Source: Cordia subcordata (taxonomy: Eukaryota > Streptophyta > Magnoliopsida > Boraginales > Cordiaceae). Taken from it: 64,000 nt of DNA. The stretch is taken from NCBI GenBank assembly GCA_028554755.1, contig JAPTOF010000024.1:3100001-3164000 (forward strand). The letters run 5' to 3'. How positions within the stretch are numbered: position 1 is the first letter of the stretch; every line of letters starts with the position of its first letter. The position numbers and the translations under genes were made by a program. The notes below the pieces were generated by a model. It did not search any database and was not told the origin of the DNA. It worked only from the letters and a program-made list of their open reading frames with translations. Positions 46,370 through 57,811 of the stretch are shown one piece after another.

Positions 46370-48402
46370 ATGGAGTTAGAAAATGTGAGTGCTAATAATG
46401 AAATAGATTTTGATGCTAGTATAAATGATGAGGTAAGAGATATGTTAGGAGAAAATATTGAGATTGATACACGCAGTGCTAGTATAGCTAACACTTCTAG
46501 TAATTCTCTAAGAAAAAGCCTCGAGCTCAAACATCTAAATGTTAGCAATATTTTACTAAATTGGATAAGTTCGAAGATGGAAAGGAAAGGGCAGCTTGTA
46601 ATAAGTGTAAAAGGATTTATCTTGTGGGAGGTAAAAGTTACAGAACTACTAATTTTAACAAGTATATACAAGTTTGTCCATTTCGTGATCATTTAGACAT
46701 TGGTCAAATTCTTGTTGATGAATATATTATTTAAAATGTTTTCCATGAGAAACAAGCAATTGCTATAACTAGACACAATTATTTGTTTATAATGGCTGCA
46801 TGAAGGCCATAATGGTATTCTTATGTATTTAAGCCCAGATGTAAAATTGGTTTCTAGAAACACTCTTAAATCTGATGTGTTGAAAATTATAAAAGAGAGA
46901 AGGCAAGACTAAAACAATTTTTAGCTAAACATTTTAGTAGAATATGTTTTACATCTAATTTGTGGACTGCTTGCACTAGTCAGGGTTATCTTTGTCCTAT
47001 TACATATTTTGTGGATGATAGTTGAAAACTGAATAGTAAATTTTATCATTTTATCACATGTCTCCTTTACACAGTGAGATTAATTTTATCATGTTTTTCT
47101 TGAAGGAATGGAGAATTGAGCACAAAATCTTTTCTATCACATTGGACAATGCATCTGCTAATGATAATATGTAAGATAGATTGATAAATGTATTCAAGTT
47201 GTAAAATGGTTTGTTGTGTGATGAAAAATTCTTTCATATACAATGTTGTGCTCATATTTTGAATCTTATTATTCAAGATAGTTTGAAAATAGCTAATGGT
47301 GCTTTGCACAAAATAAAGAGAGTGTCAAATATGTGCACAGGTCAAAAAGTAGGACTCAAAAAATTGAGAAGTACGTGAAAGCTGCTAAAGTAGATGTTTC
47401 AGTTGATCTTCACTTGGATATGCCTATTTGTTGGAATGCAACATACTTCATGCTTGAGAGTGCTATCTGGTATCGAGCTGTCTTTTCTCATTTACAAGTT
47501 TTTTATAGTCATTACAAGTATAGACTATCAAATGAGAAGTGGACAAGATGTGAGAAAATATGTGAATTCCTAGAGTCTTTTGATGCTATCACTAATTTGT
47601 TCTCTAGTATAAACTATCCAATATCTAACTTGTATTTCATGAATGTGTGACACATTCAGTCTTTTTGGTTGGAGAACAAGATAAGTGGCGATCTTGCTTA
47701 ATAATATGACAGAAAAGATGCTGGAGAAATTTGAAAAATATTGGGATCAATACTATTTGGTTCTTGCATTTAGGATTATGTTTGATCCTCACTTGAAATG
47801 TGATATTCTTTAATGGTGCTTCAATAAGATAAATCATGTCACTACAATGAGCAAAATATACCACATCAAGAGCAGGTTGAAAATGTTGTTTGAAAAATAT
47901 CAAAGCAAGGCTTGCCATCAAACTACGACTTACATTGCAATCATTATCATCATCATGCATTGAAACTATTAATGGATAACGAGCTATTGGAAAGGGAAAG
48001 GGAAAGATTTGCTTGATGTAAGTACTTTTACAATTATCTTATTTTTTATAAAATTATTTGTTCCAGTTGTTACGTTGCTATTTTTCTTTTATGGTTGCTT
48101 AAGAGTTTGATTTATTTTGGGAGTCAAAGCATTGAGAGAAGTGACAAGAGTGAATTAGAGTTGTACTTGGATGACCTAGACTTGACCATAAATTTCATAC
48201 AAGCTTATATGTGTTGGAACATTGGAGGAAAGAGAAAAATAGATATCCAATACTTTCTCTTATGGTTCATGATTTATTAAGCATCCCTATAATCATCGTT
48301 GTTCCAAAATCTTGTTTTAGTGTTGGAGGAAGAGTTCTTAATAAATATAGAAGCTCTCTCTTGACGGAAAATTTTAAAGCTTTGCTTTGTACTCACAATT
48401 GA
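46370..48402 (+). pseudogene. hAT transposase, broken
   Basis: In shifting frames: a BED-type zinc finger (FTKLDKFEDGKERAACNKCK at 46548-46607, then a final QVC near 46680) in which the usual His is Tyr (NKYIQVC); a YLSPDVKLVSRNTLKSDVLK segment (about 46830); EWRIEHKIFSITLDNASAND (about 47106-47165); CCAHILNLI and MPICWNATYFMLESA; and a nearly clean C-terminal dimerisation region, with KSELELYLDD at 48139, then LEHWRKEKNRYPILSLMVHD and SCFSVGGRVLNKYRSSLL (48214-48360). Multiple stops exclude function. Confidence 0.9.
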
Positions 48403-49106
48403 TTCCATGGTTTTAAGTTCACAGGTAAATTTTTTATTACAATAACTTTATAATTGATGTTATGTATTTTGCTTATAAGTTTATAATTTGTGAATTAATA
48501 ACTAACTTTTTGGCTTTTTCTCTTCATAATTTTTTTTGTTTTTCTTTTCTTTTTTCTTTTTATAGGTGAGAGTGAAAAACAAATCTTGAAACATTTTGAA
48601 TTTCATATTGGAAGTTCCAAACCAAACGAAACTTCAAATCAAGTTGTTGATGAAGAAGAGGAATGAGGAAGTCTAATTGTTGCTATGGTTGATGAGAAAC
48701 AAGAAAGTTTGATTGTTGTTATGCTTGAAGTGTCACGGATTGAGATTTGAGAATTGATACTTCTGTTTGTTGTTTGTATGTAATAATTGTTAGATGTTTG
48801 AGTGTGTTTATGGTTTTGTGAATTGTGAATCTATGAATTGTGGATTGCACTATAGATGTCTAGCTGTGGTTGTGAATTATGGTGTTTCATTATGTTTATT
48901 GATGCCTTGATTGATTGTATTATTTGGTGTTTAGTAGTTATTTATGGAGTTATGGTTTGTGATTTATGGTTTTGGATTTGATTGTGAATTATGATTGCAA
49001 ATAAATAATTGTAATCTTTAAGATAATTGATGTGTTGTGTTTGTGTGTATGTTTGCATTGTAATTTACCTATATTTAAGAAGTATTAAGTGCTCAAAAAG
49101 ATGCAT

Positions 49107-50928
49107 TGGTGTAGTACTTTTGATAAGAATAGGCTTAAGCATAAACAAATGTACATATCGAGTTTAAGAGACAAATTGCTATACTAATTGCTTGTTTTCA
49201 ATGATTTAGGTGAACTTTGGGTTAAGATCGAGATTGTGCGATGATAGGTAATCAAGACGAGAGATGTACGAGCCAAAAGGAGAAGATCGGAGGTCGAAAA
49301 GACAAAGAATGGAGGAAAGAAGCCAGCAGGACGACCAAGAAGAACCAGTCGGTCGACCTAGCCAGAGAGGTGCCAAAAATAGCCGGACGACCACCCCTCC
49401 AAAGCCAGTCGACCGGCCAGTCCACAGAGCATCACCAAAAAGCCGGTCGAGCTGAGAGAAGAAGCCGGTCAACCCGGTCGACGGGCAGATCGTGAAAAAA
49501 GTCAATATAAAAGCCTGATTTTCAGACTAGAAAGGGGGATCTTTAGAGAGCTTTTTGGGAGAATTTTAGATAGGATCTCTACACACCCATCACCCACACA
49601 CACACACACTTAACCCTAGTCTTCACCTATCACACACACACTCTCTCACACATTTCATCACCTTGGAGCAAGAGAATTTAGAGGGTTTCAACATTTGGAC
49701 TCAAGTTTGCTCAAGAGCTTTGTACAAGATTAGCTAGGATGAAAGGGAAGCTTCATAAACTCTCTTTCATTCTATCTTTTATTATGATTGAGTAGACTTG
49801 TGTAGGGTGATTTTACTTATGTAATGGGTTAGCTATTTACTCTTATGATAGGGGATTAAATGGCTGATTATATATACATGTTTGATTTTCTTATTCAAAT
49901 GGTTATTTTCTCATTCATGTCTAAATGTTTGATTAAATGTCTAAATGAGTAACATGTGTATAAATTGAAGTCTATTTATTACTAAACACATCTAATCCAT
50001 GCTATAATTATTTCTATGTTTTTATATGTGGATGCTATGAAGTGGGTAATGCTTATATTCATGTCTATGTGTATATTTGCATGCCTAGTAGTGAATACGA
50101 CTTCAATAACGCATACATGTTGGTTGTTAACTGCTTCTAATGGTGTAATCCGAGCATGACGATGTTTGGTAGTCGAATAGGTCCCTTATTCGTGAACACC
50201 TTGGCTTAGAACATGTATGAATGTGTTAATAGGTTAAATCCCACTGTTGTGACCTTAGAATGACAAAGTATAATTTAGGGCTAGCCTAGGCCGAGTCTCC
50301 TTTGGCTTTAAATCCAGCCAATAGGTTTCAGGATAGGTTTAGTCGACCTTAATGACACTAGGTCTTGGCTTTAAATCCAGCCAATGATTTAGGTACTAGG
50401 GTAAGTTCATTCTAAGTCACCTAGGAAGCTAGTTAGTCACTCTTAAGGCCCTAGGTCATAAGGATCATGCCGTAGCTCTAGGAGGCGCCGCCTAGGGATG
50501 GACCCGCACCGAGTCCTAGGGGGAAATTAAGACACTAATTTGGCAACCTAGTTAAAAGCAATCACTAAAGTAAGCCATCATTCTTTAATCCCATAGCAAT
50601 TGAGTATAGAATCACCCATTCATAAGTTGAAGTCACCCTAACCCCTTTCCATTTATTAGTTCCTCTAAATTAGCTTGTCCCCCACTTTTTCCAATTCTAT
50701 AGTTTAGTTTAATTCGTTTTAGTTAGAGCTCCCAACCATTCAAAAATCCAAAATCCCAAAAATAGCTAGTTTAAATTTCTTATTTTTAGGCACATTCTAG
50801 AACACACACGTAGAATCCATCTCACAACATAGCCTCCCTGTGGTTCAACACCCGTTCTTGCACACACTACACTGCATTGATCTGTGCGCTTGCAAGTCTT
50901 TAGAGATTACACTCAAAGAAGTACACCA
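49107..50928 (+). mobile_element. Probable solo LTR (B) inside the hAT element
   Basis: The ends TGGTGTA and TACACCA are inverted matches. The sequence ends in the pattern CTCCCTGTGGTTC..TTGCACACACTACACTGCA, typical of the 3' part of Athila/Tat-type gypsy LTRs. There is a TATA-like CAATATAAAAGCC near 49503. The first part is GC-rich with repeated GTCGAC motifs. No convincing 5-bp duplication was found (TGCAT versus ATAAT), so the boundary call is tentative. Confidence 0.6.
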
Positions 50929-52234
50929 ATAATGATGCTTAGATGTTTAATTTCGTGGATTTTAATTGTTAGACTTTAATCTATCAAATTTTAGGTGATT
51001 GAATAAATTTTTTTGATTAAATTTTTTGAAAAATTTGATGGGTTAGAGGGTTGGACCCTTGAACCCGCCAACCCATTAAGGTCAGACGCATCATGACCTA
51101 CTAAATGGGTTGACCCAACCTAACCCGCTTAATCCAACGTAAACAGATCAAGTTAAGCAGTGATTACCTATTTGTTAGCTCTACATACAAGCTAAAGCCA
51201 TAAAACATTCTACTTAAGTCATTTGTCAATTTGCTACATAATCCATAAACCATGAATAATCAAACACCAAGCCAAACACAATGTTGCTAGTCAAATTCTA
51301 GGCTATTTATATTCAGCCCATAATGCAATTTAAGAGAATAAAACTGAATTTAAACTCCAAATACGTCAATATATTGCTTCTAGAAATCAAATTCCACAAG
51401 TAAATTGCACTTCCCCTTTGTTAAGCTCAAATTTCAGCAAAAGCTCCACAAAAACTCTGGACCATTTTAGGTCTAAAATCAGCCCAAAACCAGCTCAAAA
51501 CCTTCAATGAATGATACCCACTTAGTATATTCAGTGTATACTTAACTAAAGTAGAGTAAACTAAAGGAAAAATAGAGAAAAAGAAGGAGAAGAAGACGAT
51601 TTTCAGCAAAATATGGAGCTGAAATCTGAAATTTTCTACAGAGTTCTTCGCCAATTTTTGCTTAAAAATCAACCTAAAAGCCCCCTACAAATCCTCTGTT
51701 GTGTATTTGTATGTTTAAGTGTGTGTGTGTGTGTGTGTTTTATGCTGCAAGAAAGAGAGATTGAAAGGGGTTTTGGGGGGTTTTTTGGTGAGTGTCATGT
51801 GCTGTTTTTGCTTCTGAGCTTTTCTTATTATTTCACTGATGCCCCTCCTTTTTTCTGTTTTGTGCTACTTCTTTCTTTAATTGTAGCTGCTGGCTGCTCA
51901 AGAGAAACTAAAAAAGTTTGTGTTGTGTGTTAATAAATAAGGGGACAAATGGGGGCTAGGGGATTTTGGTGAATGCTTTAAAAATTAGAATGTGTGTGTT
52001 GTGTTTTCGTGAGCTTTTCTTTGTGCTGTGTTATGTGTATATGTAATTGTGTGGTGTTAAAATAATAAATTGCATATCTTAAGTTGGTGCTATTTTTGTG
52101 TAAGGTTCTAGAGGTTAGTAAGTAATATGTGTTAGATTTTTGAAAGCTATAAACAAAACTAACAAAAAGAAACAGATAATAATAAATTCTAGTTTATTAA
52201 ATGCTACCCTAATTAACCCTAAGTGTGTCCTAAA

Positions 52235-53874
52235 GCGCAATCACCTTTGCTTTGCGGATGACTTATTTATCTTTTGCAAAGGCAATATCAACTCCATCAA
52301 ATGCATCATTGACACATTAAACACATTCTCTTCTTTCTCCGGGCTCAAAATTAACAACATGAAGAGTAATATTTTCATTGGAGGTATTTCAAACGAAGAA
52401 AAGAATGCTATTTTGGAAGAAGTGGGTTTCAAGGAAGGTACTTTTCCTATGAGATACTTGGGGATTCCTCTTGTTTCAAGAAAATTAAGAAAGTCAAAAT
52501 TTCTCCCCCTCATTGAGAAGATTAATAGCAAAATTGGAAGCTGGTCAAATACTTGGCTCTCTTATGCAGGAAGAATTCTACTTATCAAATCCACACTCTC
52601 TCAAATTTGGGCTTTTTGGACAAGTGCTATCCATCTCCCAAAGAATATTGTGAAGGCTATTGAACCAAATTTAAATCATTTCTTTGGAGAGATACGAGTC
52701 CAAAAGTAGCATGGAAAGACATTTGCTAACTTTTGGAGGAGGGCGGACTTGGCATTCGGAGATTGGAAGACATCAACAATACTTTCATGCTTAACTGCTT
52801 TTGGAAGATTTTAGCCAATAGAGAATCTCTTTGGAGCTATTGGGTCTTTGCTAATTACATCAAGGAAGAGTCTGTATGGACCACTACATGCGCACATAAT
52901 GCAAGCTGGGTTTTCAAATGTCTCTTATCATTTCGGGACGAAGCAAGGAAGCACATCAAATTCATTTTAGGAGATGGCAATCTCACATCCTTTTGGTATG
53001 ATTGTTGGCACCCTGTTGGCATTCTTTCCCCTCATTAGAGTAATGCGTTTTCTCACCTACCTAACTTTACAAAGGTTAGTTCAATCTACTGCAATGGTTC
53101 ATGGATTTGGCCTATTTACTTGCACCAAATTAGCCAACCACCTTTTGACCTTGAGAGTGGAATTCCTAATAAATGCATTTGGTTTCTCTCCCCTAATGAC
53201 CCCTTCTCCTTTAAACACACGTGGGAGCATATCCGACACAAAAAAGAGAAATTCGAGGGTTATAATATTAGTTGGTTCAAAGGCTTTTACCCAAGACTTA
53301 GTTTCTTCACTTGGCTTGCGCTCAACGACAAGCTCAGCACTAAATACAAACTTCTTCATTGGAATGTGGATATTGATCCACTTTGCACTTTTTGCCATCT
53401 TGGTCACGAGACAAGAGATCACCTCTTCTTTTCTTGCAGTTTCACTCAAAGAATCTGGAGGCATGGCTTCCCACTCATTGGAGGTCCCTCACACATAATC
53501 GAGTGGAATGATATCATTGCCTATATCACCCCATATGCCCTTGAAAATAACTTAAAGGCCATTATCTTGAAGCACTTCTTTAGAGCATGCGTTTATCATA
53601 TTTGGCTTAAGAGAAATAGAAGAATCTTTAACAATGAAGCCAAGACGGAGGAAAATATTTTTATCTCCATTTACAATGATGTTAGATTTAGAATTACTAC
53701 TGGTAGAAAGTTTCCTTCCACTAGATCAAATATCGTACTAAGAGATATGTGGAAGCTTGAAAATATGTTTTGATTAGGCAGGTTGACCTTGCTTGTTCCT
53801 TTGTAAATGTTTTGTACAATTGTACTTTTTGCGTATAGTAATACAAACACACTTACTTGCCTCGCAAAAAAAAA
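52235..53874 (+). mobile_element. 5'-truncated LINE (L1-type), insertion intact at both ends
   Basis: The 14-bp duplication AAGTGTGTCCTAAA flanks it (52221-52234, 53875-53888), and a poly(A) tail ends at 53874. Coding sequence starts inside RT at NHLCFADDLFIFCKGN (catalytic FADD), then GLKINNMKSNIF, MRYLGIPLVSRKLRKSKF and WLSYAGRILLIKS. After a frameshift near 52680 it continues EEGGLGIRRLEDINN, then FKGFYPRLSFFTWLALNDKL and the zinc-finger region CTFCHLGHETRDHLFFSC, ending near 53773. A stop lies at 53036. Truncation of the 5' end is normal for target-primed reverse transcription. Confidence 0.95.
52240..53773 (+). pseudogene. LINE reverse transcriptase C-terminal half and zinc finger, broken
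   Basis: Two long open stretches (52240-52709 and 53120-53773) remain, separated by one frameshift and a small number of stops. It is thus much less decayed than the LINE remnant at 33485-34640. It lacks the endonuclease domain and the N-terminal RT. Confidence 0.9.
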
Positions 53875-53987
53875 AAGTGTGTCCTAAAATCCTGAACGTA
53901 ATTTAACTAAGCTAATTTCAGTAATTACCTAACTTAATAACTAGATAAATTTGAAGTAACTAGTTACAAAACTACTACAAAACTAAC

Positions 53988-56084
53988 TGATATGATTATA
54001 TTGTTGGGCCTATTTTAGTTATTTTTGGAACTAATTGTTCATTTATTTAAAATATTTAATCACTTTAATTCTTGATTTTTGTGTAGGTAAATTGAAAAGA
54101 AAATTGAGCAAAATTTAAAAGATTGGAAGAAGAAAAAGGAAATAAAGATTTTTTAAAGGAAAAGCTTTGAAGATAAAAGGGCAAAAAGAAATTTATGGAA
54201 ATAGAGACTTGAATAAGATTGAAGAAAAAGTTTTCAAAGAGTCAAAGGAAAAAACAAAATGAAATAAAACAAGAAAAGGGAAAAAAAGAAAAGGAAATAG
54301 GGGATTGGCCAATTAAGGCCAAGTCACAGGGGTCACTCAAGGCTTTTAAGTTTTGAATCTTTTGCCTCTATATAAGAACATCACATACACATGGGGGTGA
54401 GAATCGGAACCGATAATTAGATAGTCGAATAGTCGAATAGTTGAATAATTGAATATTGGATAGTCGGATATCGCATTAGAAAATCAACTATCCAATCGGA
54501 TAGTTTAAAAATACCTATCTAGTCGGATATCGGATGTTCGGATAACGAATATTTTCATATTCGGATAGTCGGGTTTTCGAATTTATTTAATAATAAAAAA
54601 TATCTAATTAATCATTTAATATTTTACTACTAAACAACATTATAATCATATAATTTTAGTGCCACTTGAACTATAACAGTATTAAATTGTAATGAAAAGA
54701 AAAAGACAAATTAACACATTTCACTAAATATGAAGTTTACCACAAACTATAATTCACACTAATATGTCATACAAAATAATAGTAGATAATAACCAATATA
54801 TATAAGTTTACTACAAATCATAGTCCATATCAATATGTCACACAGACCACAGCCATACTAAATACAAAATCTATCACAATCTATATTTTATAACAAGTCA
54901 TCAAATATTTTTGTTGTATCAAAAGTTAAACAAATAAAATATCCCAAATGCATGAAATAAAACTAAAATATTTAAAATAAAGTTAAAAGTCATAAATTAA
55001 TAAAATGTTGAACCATCTTTAAACAATGAAGCCCTTAACTTTATTAATATATTTTTATACGTGTTTTATTTTTCGGATATTTTGGATCGGATTCGGATAG
55101 TAAAAAATTATCCAAATTCCTATCCGATATCCGGTATTTTTATCAAATATTGGATTCGGATACATCTGTATATGAATTTTTCATAATTTTTCTATCTAAT
55201 CGGGTTTGGATACGGATACGAATATGAAGCGGATATTCCCACCCCTACATACACAAAGAGAAGGATTTAGGCCAATTTTATGGGAAAGATTTGTGAAACT
55301 TTCTCTTGTATTTTTAGTTTATTTTCGTTAAATATGTTTGAGTAATTTGGTATTAGGGTAATCTATGTCATAGTTTTCGTTTTATGGTCTTAAACTTGGA
55401 TAGAATATTTTGATGTGATTTATTTATATGATTGATGTTTTTAATTATTTTATTTTTATTATTTCATTATGCTTGTAGCTGGTGTATAATAGAATAATTT
55501 TGTTCGATCATAGAAATATGCGTTTGTGTTCTACTCCAATACTATAGGTTGTACCATAGTTTTTTACACATAATTGATTGATAAATAGCCTTAGGATTTG
55601 AGAACAAATCTATACTTTGGCTAGATAAAGGACTTGGGGATAGAGTTGCATCTCTAAGCTAGGACTAATTTTTTGATTAATTAATTTTAGGTGTTTTATC
55701 AATTAGGTTTGTATTCTAATTTTCACATCGAAATAAAAAATCCTAAGTTGTGCCTGAAACTTTAATTTCACATAGGAATCTGATCTCTGAACCTGACCCA
55801 AAAAAGTTTTCAAATCTCATATTTCAATTTTTATTTTTAATTAATTTTTATTTTAGTTTAATACTATTTTTAATTTAATTTTCTCAAAATCAATTTTTTA
55901 TTTAAATTCTCAATAATCATTTAGGCGCTATACGAGCATTTTTTTCACAAGTTTTCAGAATTGCCTCCCTATGGATTCGATTTTACATTAAGCACACATT
56001 ACACTGTAATTATTTGTGCACTGGCGAGTTAAAAGTTGGCTTAGAATTTGCACTTAAATTTCCCATCACAAGTCAAGTACATCA
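53988..56084 (+). mobile_element. Solo LTR (C) inside solo LTR A
   Basis: It starts TGATATGATTATATTG and ends AAGTACATCA, flanked by CTAAC (53983-53987, 56085-56089). TATA-like CTCTATATAAGAAC is near 54370. Near the end is the CCTCCCTATGGATTCGATTT.. signature seen in Tat/Ogre-type LTRs. It is non-coding and carries a small hAT element. Confidence 0.75.
54392..55247. mobile_element. Non-autonomous hAT element, copy 2
   Basis: The termini TGGGGGTGAG and CCCACCCCTA are flanked by a perfect 8-bp duplication CATACACA (54384-54391, 55248-55255). Subterminal GGATATCGGAT/ATAGTCGGATA arrays lie at both ends, as in copy 1 at 9366-10196. Confidence 0.88.
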
Positions 56085-56497
56085 CTAACTATTATAAAAA
56101 AATGCAATAAAGGGTAACAAATGCAAAAAACTCAGACTCAATCAAAAAGCACTTAAGAGCACACAACAGTTAGAATTAACACCAAAATAAGCACTCAAAC
56201 ACTCCAAATTGAATATTTGACATGTGCAAATGCACATACATCATGTATGTTGCAATTATTCATCCATTGGTGAGTTAAAAGTTGGCTTAGAATTTGCACT
56301 TAAATTTCCCATCACAAGTCAAGTACATCACTAACTATTATAAAAAAATGCAATAAAGGGTAACAAATGCGAAAAACTCAAACTCAATCAAAAAGCACTT
56401 AAGAGCACACAACAGTTAGAATTAACACCAAAATAAGCACTCAAACACTCCAAATTGAACATTTGACACGTGCAAATACACACACATCATGTATGTT
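56003..56497. repeat. 246-bp tandem duplication across an element boundary
   Basis: GAGTTAAAAGTTGGCTTAG recurs at 56026 and 56272, and all following bases match up to CATGTATGTTGCA at 56253/56499. The unit contains the end of solo LTR C, the end of solo LTR A, the TGTAT target copy and a few bases of copia RT. Confidence 0.93.
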
Positions 56498-57615
56498 GCA
56501 CAACTTTCAAGTTTTGAAAACCCTATTTATCCTAATCATGTGTTTAAACTTAAAAAAGCTTTGTAGGTTAAAACAAGCTCCTAGAGCATGGTATAAGAGA
56601 TTAAGTGCATTCTTGGTTGAAAATGGTTTTCAAAAAGACAAACTTGATTCAACATTGTTTGTAAAGCATGATGCTAAAGATTTTTTATTGTACAAATATA
56701 TGTTGATGATATTATATTTGGTGCTACTAACAGATCTCTTTATGGAAACTTTACAAAAGTATACAAATTTAAAATGAGCATGATGGGAGAGCTCGATTTC
56801 TTTGTTAGATTGCAAATCAAACAACAAAAGGAAGGAATCTTCATCAACCAAGCCAAGTAAACTAAAGAATTACCCAAGAAAATATGACTTTGATGGAGCT
56901 AAAGAGATTGGAAGACCAATAAGCACCTCTACCAAGCTTAATAAAGATGAAAATGGTAAGCTGATGGATTAAAAAAGTATAGAGGTATGATCATTAGCCT
57001 TTTTTACTTAGCTGTCTCTAGACTTGATATGATGTTTTTTGTCTGCTTGTGTGCTCATTTTTAATCTTGTCCTAAAAGAATCTCACCTACTTGCTGTTAA
57101 AAGAATATTTAGATGAACATAAGAACTAGGCTTATCGTATCCTAAAAGAACTAGCTTTGACCTAATAGGCTATCCGCGCGCCTATTTTGGCAGTTGCAAA
57201 ATGGATAAGAAAAGCACTAAGGAAACTTGTCACTTCCTAAGTCATGCCTAGTTTCTTGGACAAGTGAAAGCAAAATAGTGTAGCATTATCGAAGACTGAA
57301 ACAGAGTACATAGCGGTAGGAAATTGTGTTACACCAAGTGCTTTGGATGAAACAAACTTTGCTTGACTTTGGTATGAAATTTGAACATGTTCCTATTATG
57401 TGTGATAATACAATTGCTATTAATCTCACAAAGAATTCCATACAACACTCTAGGACTAAACATATAGAGATTAGACATTATTTTATACATAATCATGTGT
57501 AAAAAGGTGATGGTTTACTTAATTTTGTTGACTTTTTATATCAATTAGCTAATACTTTCACCAAGTGATCGCATAAAAATCAATTTGTGAGCATTGGAAG
57601 AGAGTTGGGATGATG
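56490..57615 (+). pseudogene. Sirevirus-like copia reverse transcriptase (C-terminal part) and RNase H
   Basis: It continues the RT cut at 44110: NPIYPNHVFKLKKAL, then LKQAPRAWYKRLSAFLVENG (56568-56625), catalytic YVDDIIFGAT in another frame (about 56696-56725) and FFVRLQIKQQKEGIF. RNase H shows LVSWTS, QVLWMKQTLLDFGMKFEHV and MCDNTIAINLTKNSIQHSR, ending TKHIEIRHYF. Stops and frameshifts are frequent. Confidence 0.88.
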
Positions 57616-57811
57616 AAATGTTGAAAATTTGCACTTTTTTGCATTTTTTTGTACTGAGTGAGAGTATTGGTTGACCGGAATGTCAGCCAACAAGTTCAAA
57701 GATCCATTTTTAGTACCGATTGAGGTACTAGTCAGACAATATGTCCACTGATAACACTAGTACACTCTCTGGAGATATTGGTTGACCCTCTGGTCATAGC
57801 AGTCAACCAAT

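Larger units (their letters stand above)
44881..51183 (+). mobile_element. hAT transposon with decayed transposase
   Basis: The terminal repeats TAGAGCCCACAAAATAGG and (inverted) TAGAGCTAACAAATAGG are flanked by CATGCAAG (44873-44880) and CATACAAG (51184-51191), an 8-bp target duplication with one change. Both ends carry clusters of GGGTTGAC/GTCAACCC-like motifs (44930-45050 and 51040-51130), probable transposase-binding repeats. A (TC)n run is at 45109-45150. It holds a probable solo LTR at 49107-50928. Confidence 0.92.
44111..56243. mobile_element. Solo LTR (A) splitting the copia RT, itself hit by later elements
   Basis: It begins TGATGTG at 44111 and ends ACATCA at 56243, with TGTAT on both sides (44106-44110, 56244-56248). 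Removing all later insertions leaves about 2.1 kb of non-coding sequence with TG..CA ends, so a solo LTR fits best. Its pieces are 44111-44880, 51192-52234, 53889-53987 and 56090-56243. The interrupted RT frame lines up across the two target copies. The LTR family is not identified. Confidence 0.75.

Noticed and set aside
49206..49505. Arg/Ser/Thr-rich open frames on both strands
   Set aside because: Fall in the GTCGAC-rich block of a solo LTR; no protein family and no codon preference.
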